Of a stretch of 39,606 bases of DNA, positions 31,676 to 39,606 are shown in pieces (position 1 is the first letter of the stretch; every line of letters starts with the position of its first letter). The stretch lies in assembly GCA_020442065.1 (NCBI GenBank), contig JAGRKZ010000105.1:1-39606 (forward strand). The letters run 5' to 3'. Under the pieces are notes generated by a model. It worked only from the letters and a program-made list of their open reading frames with translations. It did no database searches and was not told where the DNA came from. The stretch is from Bauldia sp. (GTDB lineage Bacteria > Pseudomonadota > Alphaproteobacteria > Rhizobiales > Kaistiaceae). The translations under genes and the position numbers were made by a program.

Positions 31676-32049
31676 CCGTCCCCGCGGCACGAATGTTACT
31701 TTGATCCGATTTTCGTAGAATATGGTATCAAAGTAACAAATGCAGCGCAATGAAGTCCCGCGGCGACGGATCCCTCTTCCCGACGGCCTCTGCTTCCCCG
31801 GCGGCCTTGCAGCACGAGGCGCTCGGGGACGGTTGCCGCTGACGACAGGTCGTTCCGACGCTGCACTGCGGGCCTCCCGGACGACGCCGGCCGCACCGCG
31901 CTTGCCAAGACACGCCGGTGAGCGAATATCGGCGGTCGGTGCGGCGCGACGCCGCGGCCGACAAACCGACCTTCGGCGGGACCGGGACCCGCACCGGTTG
32001 GTCGGGCGAGGCAACGGCGGCGAACGCCACTTCTTTTGGGGGGACGACA
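31676..32049. promoter_or_regulatory. 374-nt divergent control region, RpiR to M24 gene
   Basis: The region has a clear AT-rich patch (about 31690-31740) in a GC-rich setting, where promoters for both directions probably lie. It contains the long inverted repeat described separately. The remaining ~310 nt before the M24 start has no credible gene. A frame from ATG 31740 lacks a ribosome binding site and runs into the M24 gene in another phase. Confidence 0.6.
31694..31738. promoter_or_regulatory. Long inverted repeat, likely RpiR operator
   Basis: A perfect 12-bp inverted repeat, TGTTACTTTGAT (31694-31705) and ATCAAAGTAACA (31727-31738), separated by 21 nt. The 33-nt centre-to-centre distance is about three helical turns, so both arms face the same side of DNA. 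It starts 19 nt upstream of the RpiR start and lies in the AT-rich promoter patch, consistent with autoregulation and control of both divergent operons. Confidence 0.75.
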
Positions 32050-33435
32050 ATGACGATCGCGCTCAAGGATATCGCGCTGCCCGAGTTCGAGATGCCGGCG
32101 GCAGTGCCGGACCTTCCCCCGGCGCTCTACGCCGAGCGTGTCGAGCGGCTGCGCAGGCGCGCCCGCGACGCCGGGCTTGCCGCGCTGGTGATCTACGCCG
32201 ATCGCGAGCACTCGGCCAACATGGCCTATCTGCTCGACTTCGACCCGCGCTTCGAGGAGGCGCTGTTCATCCTCGTCGAGGGCCGTACGCCGACCGTCAT
32301 CACCGGTCCCGAGAATGTGGGGCGGGCAGCCGCGTGCAAGATTGAGGTCGACGTGGTCCGGTACGCGCCGTTCGGTCTGCTCGGCCAGGACCGCAGCGGC
32401 ACCCGGCCGCTCGCCGACATCCTCCGGGCGGCTGGCCTCGGCACCGGCACGATCGGCACCGCCGGCTGGAAATACTATGGTCGTGAAGAGACTGACCATC
32501 CCGACACCTGGATCGAGGCGCCGTCGTTCATCGTCGATACGCTCCGCGCCATTGCCGGCGCGAGCGGCCGGGTCGTCAACGCCGGCGCCCTGCTGATGGA
32601 CCCCTCCACCGGCCTTCGCGCGATCAACGAGATCGACCAGGTCGCCCGGTTCGAATATGCCTCCTGCCACACTTCCGAAGCGATCCGGCGCGTGCTCTCC
32701 GGCCTGCGCCCCGGTATGACGGAGCACGAGGTAGTGAGCCGGCTGATGCGGCCGAACGGAGCGCCGCTCAACTGCCACATCATGTTCACGACCGGCGACG
32801 AGGCGCGTTTCGGCCTCAACAGCCCCCGTGACCGGCAGATCGGTCGCGGCGAACCGGTGACCATGGCCTATGGCACCTGGGGTGCTCTCACGTGCCGGGC
32901 CGGCTGGCTCGCCGAGGACGAGAGCGACCTGCCGCCGCGCGCCCGCGACTATGTCGAGAAGCTCGCCGCCCCCTACTTCGCGACCGCCGCCGCCTGGTAC
33001 GACACCATCGGCATCGGCGTAACCGGAGGCGAGGTCGACGCCGTGGTGAAGCGCGTCGCCGCCCCGCACTTCCGCCCCTTCCTCAACCCGGGCCACCTCA
33101 TCCACCTCGACGAATGGCTGAGCACGCCGATCTATCCCGGCAGCACCGAGCGGCTGCAATCCGGCCATGCGCTCCAGTGCGACATCATCCCGCCGGCGAC
33201 CGACGACAATTTCACCGCCAACATCGAGGAGGGCGTGGTGCTGCTCGATGCGGACGGTCGCGACGCGCTGCGCGAAGCCTACCCTGACGCCTGGGGGCGG
33301 ATCGGGGCGCGCCGCGCCTTCATGGCCGACCTGATCGGCATCCGCCTCAAGCCGGAAATCCTGCCGCTGAGCAACATCCCGGCGTATCTGCCGCCGTTCC
33401 TGCTGGCGCCGACGCGCGTCCTCACGAGGAGCTGA
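32050..33435 (+). CDS. Creatinase/Xaa-Pro peptidase (M24)-like protein without the metal-binding aspartates
   Basis: A 461-aa protein with an N-terminal creatinase-type domain (about 25-190) and a C-terminal pita-bread M24 domain (195-440). ATG at 32050 follows GGGGGGAC. True M24 peptidases use two Asp, one His and two Glu. Here the aspartate positions read MAYGTWGALTC (272-282), with neither Asp. The His segment NPGHLIHLDEW (347-357) is kept, and the final Glu region reads NIEEGVV. Like creatinase, it may hydrolyse or lyse a non-peptide substrate without metal. Its neighbours (RpiR, Liv-type importer, sugar-acid dehydratase) point to small-molecule catabolism. The next gene follows after 3 nt, so both are one operon. 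Confidence 0.82.
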   Translation: MTIALKDIALPEFEMPAAVPDLPPALYAERVERLRRRARDAGLAALVIYADREHSANMAYLLDFDPRFEEALFILVEGRTPTVITGPENVGRAAACKIEVDVVRYAPFGLLGQDRSGTRPLADILRAAGLGTGTIGTAGWKYYGREETDHPDTWIEAPSFIVDTLRAIAGASGRVVNAGALLMDPSTGLRAINEIDQVARFEYASCHTSEAIRRVLSGLRPGMTEHEVVSRLMRPNGAPLNCHIMFTTGDEARFGLNSPRDRQIGRGEPVTMAYGTWGALTCRAGWLAEDESDLPPRARDYVEKLAAPYFATAAAWYDTIGIGVTGGEVDAVVKRVAAPHFRPFLNPGHLIHLDEWLSTPIYPGSTERLQSGHALQCDIIPPATDDNFTANIEEGVVLLDADGRDALREAYPDAWGRIGARRAFMADLIGIRLKPEILPLSNIPAYLPPFLLAPTRVLTRS

Positions 33436-33438
33436 GCC

Positions 33439-35154
<1,716 letters not shown>

Positions 35155-35221
35155 GACCGTCCCTCGGCTATGGCGATCGGGACTGCGGCGGGATGGACCG
35201 TCCCGGGAGCCGATGCTCCAA

Positions 35222-36583
35222 TCAGCCGGCGTCTTCCGCCACGAGCCGGCCGAGGGCATCGCGCCAGCCGATGAACCGCTCCGGCGGGATGGCCCTCAAA
35301 CCGGCGACACGCTCGAGAGCGAGGCGAATGTCGGCGATGCTGTCGGCCTTGAGCGCGCTGTCGACGAACAGCTGCTCCAGCACGTCCTGCTGGGTGTGAC
35401 TGCCGCCCAGTCGGTACATGCCGCCGATCGCCGGCCGCATCAGGCGCAGCGCCGCGACGTGATCACCGCTCGCGCGGGCGAGCTGGGCCTCGGCGATCGG
35501 CAGCGCGTAGTCGCGCACGATCCCGTTCACGGTGCCCTCGCCCTCGGCAAAGATGCGCATTGCCGCGATCATGCGTTCGGCGGCAGACGTCCTGCCGGTA
35601 GCGGTCAGCGCCATCAGCCAGTGCGGCAGCGTGAAAGCCGAAAGGCAGTCCCCGATCCGCGCCTCGGCCTTGTCCGCCAGTTCCTCCCAGCGGCGGCCCA
35701 CGTCGACGCCGAGACGCTCGAGCTTGAACAGCGTGGCAGCGGCGTTCTGGACGTCGATATAGACGTCGGGCGAGGCCACCGTCAGCGGCGCTTCGAGGTT
35801 GCGGAAGCGCGTGTCGTAGAGGTCCAGCACCGCCGCGTAGTCGCCGTATTCGAGCCTGAACAGGGCGCAGTGCCACCAGAGATGGTGCTGCAGGTTGTGA
35901 CTGCCCTCCCAGCCCGGCGCGAGGGCGGTGATCCAGTCGATCCCCTCGCTCCTGCGCCCCTGGCTTTCCAGCACGTGGGCGACGGCGTGGGCAGCCCAGA
36001 GATCGCCGGGGTCGAGCTCGATCGCCCGGCGGCCGGAGGGTTCTGCGACCAGAAAATCTCCTGCTTCCTCGTGCGCGAAGGAATGGCACGCGAGCACCGC
36101 CGAATAGCCCGGAACCTCCTCCGACCAGGTCGGTAGCACGCGATCCACCGAGGCGACCATGTCCTGCGGGCGTCCAAGCCAGAAGTTGACGAAATGCGCC
36201 AGCCGGAAGGCGACCACGTCGAGCGGATCGGCGCGCAGGATCTGCTCCCACAGGCGGTTGGCGCGATTGAGATCGCCCGCGATCCAGGCGGTCAGCGCGG
36301 CAACGTGGAGGCGCTCGCGCGGCGTCGCATCCCCGGCAAGCGTGCGGGCGGTGCGCGCCGCCTCCTCCGCCACCGGAACGGACGCCTGCTTGAATGCGAG
36401 CATCGCGAAATAGCCCCGCATGCAGTGGGCGAGAGCGAAGTCCGGGTCGGCGGCGAGCAGACGATCCAGCCGCGCTGGAGTATCGCGCCGCTGCCTCAGG
36501 TACCCGGCGATGAGGTCGTCGAAGCACGCCGCCGCATCGGCACGGTCGGTTGAAATCGAAAGACCACGGGCGTCGACCTGCAC
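35222..36583 (-). CDS. TTC38-like tetratricopeptide repeat protein
   Basis: A 453-aa soluble helical protein. GTG at 36583 is chosen because a strong GAGGAG ribosome binding site lies 7 nt before it. The frame stays open farther upstream, but those codons have no start signal. Many degenerate TPR-like helical pairs are visible, with LAHCMRGYFAMLAF near the N-terminus and GSHNLQHHLWWHCALF and LYDTRF in the centre, a pattern typical of the TTC38/Y-family of bacterial and animal proteins. There is no catalytic motif, signal peptide or membrane helix. It is separate from the dehydratase (convergent) and from the kinase operon (same strand, 142-nt gap). Function unknown. Confidence 0.78.
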   Translation of the reverse strand: MQVDARGLSISTDRADAAACFDDLIAGYLRQRRDTPARLDRLLAADPDFALAHCMRGYFAMLAFKQASVPVAEEAARTARTLAGDATPRERLHVAALTAWIAGDLNRANRLWEQILRADPLDVVAFRLAHFVNFWLGRPQDMVASVDRVLPTWSEEVPGYSAVLACHSFAHEEAGDFLVAEPSGRRAIELDPGDLWAAHAVAHVLESQGRRSEGIDWITALAPGWEGSHNLQHHLWWHCALFRLEYGDYAAVLDLYDTRFRNLEAPLTVASPDVYIDVQNAAATLFKLERLGVDVGRRWEELADKAEARIGDCLSAFTLPHWLMALTATGRTSAAERMIAAMRIFAEGEGTVNGIVRDYALPIAEAQLARASGDHVAALRLMRPAIGGMYRLGGSHTQQDVLEQLFVDSALKADSIADIRLALERVAGLRAIPPERFIGWRDALGRLVAEDAG

Positions 36584-36632
36584 GGCGATTCTCCTCGGGG
36601 CCCCAAACGGGAAGCCCGGCCGAGGCAAACTA

Positions 36633-36642
36633 GCACGCGTGC
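36633..36642. promoter_or_regulatory. Short palindrome upstream of the TPR gene
   Basis: GCACGCGTGC is a perfect 10-bp palindrome 50 nt upstream of the GTG start. It may be a regulator site, but in GC-rich DNA chance is possible. Confidence 0.35.
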
Positions 36643-36695
36643 CTCCCATGTCCGACACGACGGCCCACCTCACATCACCGGCAGGGCGTCGTCGC

Positions 36696-36720
36696 GCCGG
36701 CCGCCGCGGTCGCGGCCGGC
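36696..36720 (-). terminator. GC-rich hairpin just after the kinase gene
   Basis: A perfect 9-bp stem, GCCGGCCGC (36696-36704) and GCGGCCGGC (36712-36720), with a 7-nt loop. It starts 5 nt past the kinase stop in the direction of transcription. No T-run follows, so it may need Rho or act as a 3' stabiliser. Confidence 0.55.
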
Positions 36721-36725
36721 CCGAC

Positions 36726-38255
36726 CTATACCGGCGGCGCGGTATCCACCTGATCGTCGTGGAGCCTTGGATAGAGCGTCTTCAGCCGCTCGTAGGTTTC
36801 GCGCCAGTTCGCGTAGGCGCGGGCATAGGCGGCGCTTTCGGCAGGCCGGGGCGCGAACACCCGTCCGGGCGCCACATACGTTTCGATCAGCGACCAGTCG
36901 GCAAGGTGCCCGGTCCCCATCGCCGCAACGAAGGCGGCGCCGAGGCTGGAGCCGGGATGCCGGTCGATTCGGGTGACCGGCCGCTCGAGCACGTCGGCCG
37001 CGATCTGCAGCCAGAGGTCGCTGGCCGCGCCGCCATCGGCCGCCCGCACGTTGGTCACCGTCAGCCCGCTGTCGAGAAAGGTATCGACGTGATGGCGCAT
37101 GCCGAAGACGATGCCTTCGAGGGCCGCGCGCCAGATGTCGGCGACGGTGTGATGGAGGCCGAGGCCGACCAGCGTGCCGCGCGCGTGGGGGTCCATCAGC
37201 GGCGTCTTCTCGCCGAGGACATAAGGCAGGAAGAGGAGCTCGGGGCGCCGATCCGCGGCCGCGCGGTCGAGCCATTGATGCGGCGACAGGCCAGCCTCGG
37301 CGGCCTTGGAGGCTTCTGCTCCGGCAAGGTTGGCGATGATCCAGTTGAGCAGGTTGCCGCCCGCCGCCATGCAGCCGTTGGGGAAATAGAGGCCGGGGAC
37401 GATGTGGTAGTCCATGAACAGCCGACGGTCCCGCACCGGCCGGTCCGAGGACAGCAGGATATCGGCCGCGCCGCCGAACTTGATCACCAGATCGCCGTTG
37501 TTCGACGCCCCGCAGACGAAAGCCGAGGCGACGTGGTCCGCGCACCCCGCCACCACCGGGACCCCCTCCCTGAGGCCGAGGTGCCGCGCCGCGTCCGGCA
37601 GCAGCGCACCGACCACCTCCTCGCTGCGGCGGATCGGCGGAAGCAGCGACGGATCGATCCCGGCAAGGGCGACCAGGCGCGGATCGTAAGCACCGGTCGC
37701 AAGGTTGACGAAGCCCGATTCGAGCGCCCAGTTGTGCTCGACCTGGAGCGTGCCGGTGAGCCTCGCGGTGATGAAGTCGGAAGCGCCCACCACCGCACGG
37801 GCGCGCTGGAAGTGCTCCGGCTCATGCTGGCGGAGCCACATCAGCTTGGGCCCGACCAGCTGCTGGCTGTAACCGGTGCCGGTCAGATCGAGAAACGTCG
37901 CCTCTGCCATCCCCGCCGAGAACGCATCGAGCTCGCGCGTCGCCCGCGCGTCATTCTGCTGGATGCTGCGCCGGATCGCCTCGCCGCGCTCATCGACGAG
38001 GATGACGGCCGGCAGCATGCCGGTGACGCCGATCGCCGCGACGTCGGACGGGGCAAGTCCGGCCGAGGCGACGAGCTCGCGCGCGATCTCGCCGACATTC
38101 CGCCACCACTGCCCGGGGTCTTCCTCGGCCCAGTTGACGTCATCGGAGTGGAGGTCGGCGGGCCGCTTCGCCGTCGCCAGGGTCCCGCCCCTGTCGTCGA
38201 TCAGGATGCCGATCGTCGACGTCGTGCCGATGTCGAGGCCGAGGAAGGCGGGCAT
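36726..38255 (-). CDS. FGGY-family carbohydrate kinase (xylulokinase-like)
   Basis: A 509-aa kinase with both halves of the FGGY fold. It has LGLDIGTTSTIGI (5-17) at the N-terminal phosphate loop, catalytic Asp240 in GCADHVAS and the C-terminal ATP site ADGGAASDLWLQIAADVL. Substrate motif QQND (99-102) resembles xylulokinases, yet the sugar is uncertain. ATG at 38255 begins MPAFLGLDIG, the normal start, and lies 2 nt after the BtpA-family stop. It is the last gene of the ABC transporter/BtpA/kinase operon and would phosphorylate the imported sugar in the cytosol. Confidence 0.9.
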   Translation of the reverse strand: MPAFLGLDIGTTSTIGILIDDRGGTLATAKRPADLHSDDVNWAEEDPGQWWRNVGEIARELVASAGLAPSDVAAIGVTGMLPAVILVDERGEAIRRSIQQNDARATRELDAFSAGMAEATFLDLTGTGYSQQLVGPKLMWLRQHEPEHFQRARAVVGASDFITARLTGTLQVEHNWALESGFVNLATGAYDPRLVALAGIDPSLLPPIRRSEEVVGALLPDAARHLGLREGVPVVAGCADHVASAFVCGASNNGDLVIKFGGAADILLSSDRPVRDRRLFMDYHIVPGLYFPNGCMAAGGNLLNWIIANLAGAEASKAAEAGLSPHQWLDRAAADRRPELLFLPYVLGEKTPLMDPHARGTLVGLGLHHTVADIWRAALEGIVFGMRHHVDTFLDSGLTVTNVRAADGGAASDLWLQIAADVLERPVTRIDRHPGSSLGAAFVAAMGTGHLADWSLIETYVAPGRVFAPRPAESAAYARAYANWRETYERLKTLYPRLHDDQVDTAPPV

Positions 38256-38257
38256 GC

Positions 38258-39055
38258 TCAGCGCAATCCGGAAACCCGGTCCATGAACCGCTTGACCCGG
38301 TCGCCGTCGACCGGGCTCCAGGTGTCGCCGCCGACCTTGAAGTGGGTGCCGACGATGGCGCCGTCGCCGACCGAGAGGATGTCGGCGACATTGTCGAGGT
38401 TGACGCCGGTGTTGGCGAAGACCGGCGTATCGGGGACCGCGGCCTTCGCCTCCTTGAGATTGGAGAGCTCGACGGCTTCGCCGGTCATCGGCCCCGAGAC
38501 CAGCACGACATCGGCGAGCGAAGCAAAGACCGCGCTCTTGGCCCGCTGCGCCAGGGTTCGCGAGCCGACCGGAGAGGCGAACTCGGCGTTGATGTTGTAC
38601 ATCACCTTCATGTCGCTCCGGCGCGTGCTGGTCCGAAGCTGCAGCGCACCGGCCGCATCGGGCACCCACAACCCCATGTCGGAATCATAGACGCCGGTGA
38701 AGATCTCGCGCACGAAGCGGGCGCCCGACGCGACCCCGAGCGCGACGCTCGCGACCGGGTCCCAGAGGTAGTTGACGCCGAACGGCACCTTGATCGCCCG
38801 GCGAAGCTCGCCGACCGCCACGCCAAAGGCGGCAAGCGTCACCGGAGACGCCTTCAGCACATAGGGCCGGTCGCCCTCGTTGCCGAACATCACCGCATCG
38901 ACGCCGCCCGCCTGCAGCGCCGCGATATCCCGTGCCGCGCTGTCGATGATCTTCGCCATGCCGCCATCGGCGTCGTAGAGCGGCGTCCCGGGGAGCGGCG
39001 GGAAGTGGATCATGGCGACAATCGGCTTGTCGCTGCCAAAGGTCTGCTTGAGCAT
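38258..39055 (-). CDS. BtpA/SgcQ-family protein (predicted TIM barrel)
   Basis: A 265-aa protein of the BtpA family. The start MLKQTF is followed by IVAMIHFPPLPGTP, a family hallmark, then GGVDAVMFGNEGD and FGVNYLWDP. The later TGVNLDNVADIL and DGAIVGTHFK strands fit a phosphate-binding barrel end. SgcQ of enteric bacteria sits in a sugar operon too. In cyanobacteria BtpA is named for photosystem I stability, but that is unlikely here. It is placed between an ABC ATPase and a sugar kinase, so a sugar-phosphate reaction is inferred. No catalytic mechanism is established. Confidence 0.85.
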   Translation of the reverse strand: MLKQTFGSDKPIVAMIHFPPLPGTPLYDADGGMAKIIDSAARDIAALQAGGVDAVMFGNEGDRPYVLKASPVTLAAFGVAVGELRRAIKVPFGVNYLWDPVASVALGVASGARFVREIFTGVYDSDMGLWVPDAAGALQLRTSTRRSDMKVMYNINAEFASPVGSRTLAQRAKSAVFASLADVVLVSGPMTGEAVELSNLKEAKAAVPDTPVFANTGVNLDNVADILSVGDGAIVGTHFKVGGDTWSPVDGDRVKRFMDRVSGLR

Positions 39056-39067
39056 GAGGAGCTCCGT

Positions 39068-39606
39068 CTAGGGAAGGGTTGGCCGCGCCAGCACCCGGGT
39101 CGTGCCGGGATCGAAGACCTGCATCTCGGCCAGGTCGAAGTGAAGGGTCACCGGCTCACCCGGCTTCGAGCGGAAGTCGCGCGGCATGCGGACGTGGACC
39201 TCGGGGCCGGCGCCGGACGCGACGCTGGCGACGAGGATCACCTCCGGGCCGAGCACTTCGGTCGCGACCGTCACCAGCTCGATCGGAGCGGTTCGCCCGT
39301 CCGCCGCCGGCGCGCGATGGAAGTCCTCGGGGCGCAGGCCGACGATCACCGGCTTGCCGGCATGGCTCGAATAGGCCTGCCTGTACGCTGACGGGATCGG
39401 AAGCCGGCAGGACTCCACCACCGCGGCGAGGCCGTCGGCGTCGCCTTCGATGCGCCCGGAGAGCAGATTCATCGGGGGGGTGGCGAGGAAGCTCGCCACG
39501 AACGTGTTGGCCGGATTGCGATAGACCTCCATCGGCGCGCCGACCTGCACGATGTCGCCGTCCTTCATGATGCAGATGCGCTGGCCCATGGTCATCGCCT
39601 CGACCT
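39068..39606 (-). CDS. MalK/UgpC-type sugar ABC transporter ATPase, C-terminal part, cut by window end
   Basis: The first visible residues read VEAMTMGQRICIMKDG, which is the post-H-loop segment of MalK/UgpC ATPases, so the gene continues beyond base 39606. The rest is the TOBE/MalK regulatory region: NPANTFVASFL, VIVGLRPEDF and a C-terminal beta-rich domain ending VLARPTLP. Walker motifs are off the window. It probably drives a CUT1-type sugar permease encoded beyond the right edge. It lies 12 nt upstream of the BtpA-family start, so the two are cotranscribed. Confidence 0.87.
   Translation of the reverse strand, partial: VEAMTMGQRICIMKDGDIVQVGAPMEVYRNPANTFVASFLATPPMNLLSGRIEGDADGLAAVVESCRLPIPSAYRQAYSSHAGKPVIVGLRPEDFHRAPAADGRTAPIELVTVATEVLGPEVILVASVASGAGPEVHVRMPRDFRSKPGEPVTLHFDLAEMQVFDPGTTRVLARPTLP

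Noticed and set aside
31740-32345. Small gene starting next to the RpiR inverted repeat
   Set aside because: No ribosome binding site, no family motifs, and it overlaps the M24 gene in another phase.
36420-38690. 756-codon plus-strand frame opposite the kinase
   Set aside because: An antisense shadow; the minus strand carries the complete FGGY kinase.

Overview
The window is GC-rich, densely packed, non-mobile chromosomal DNA. Protein family content (LacI-, RpiR- and Liv-type catabolic loci, IlvD/EDD sugar-acid dehydratase, Pfa-type lipid synthase) and codon bias fit an alphaproteobacterium, probably Hyphomicrobiales or a relative. That placement is inference. I see no rRNA, tRNA, insertion sequence, integrase or CRISPR.

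Region 1 (1-13.1 kb) is the right part of a Pfa/Hgl-like secondary-lipid (iterative polyketide/fatty-acid) synthase locus. It starts inside a PfaA-like protein (tail of one carrier domain, then ACP-KR-DH). Next is a 2718-aa protein ordered KS, chain-length factor, acyltransferase, four FabA-like hotdog folds, one PKS-type dehydratase and an unassigned C-terminal ~370 aa. An alpha/beta hydrolase and a divergent, overlapping Sfp-type phosphopantetheinyl transferase follow, then a 7-TM protein. No enoyl reductase (PfaD) is present in the window.

Region 2 (13.4-25.2 kb) looks like one LacI-family regulon for an unidentified sugar or sugar acid. Four near-identical operator-like dyads (consensus GNTASCGSTACC) lie in front of four transcription units: SDR / beta-hydroxyacid dehydrogenase / MBL lactonase; lacI, divergent from unknown protein / MBL lactonase / CMD-like protein; a second SDR; and a sugar ABC transporter (binding protein, double ATPase, permease) followed by an MmgE/PrpD protein. 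Together they suggest import, oxidation to a lactone, hydrolysis, dehydration and a further oxidation or reduction step.

Region 3 (25.2-35.2 kb) is a second catabolic locus built around an RpiR regulator. The regulator heads a tightly overlapping operon with a Liv-type ABC importer (including a fused LivM-LivG polypeptide) and an alpha/beta hydrolase. Divergently there is a creatinase-like M24 protein lacking the usual metal-binding aspartates and an IlvD/EDD sugar-acid dehydratase. A perfect 12-bp inverted repeat lies in the shared control region.

Region 4 (35.2 kb to the end) holds a TTC38-like TPR protein and the end of a third sugar operon: a MalK/UgpC-type ATPase (cut by the window edge), a BtpA/SgcQ-family barrel protein and an FGGY kinase.

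Functions are family-level readings by eye. Substrates are inferred from gene context and are not known.
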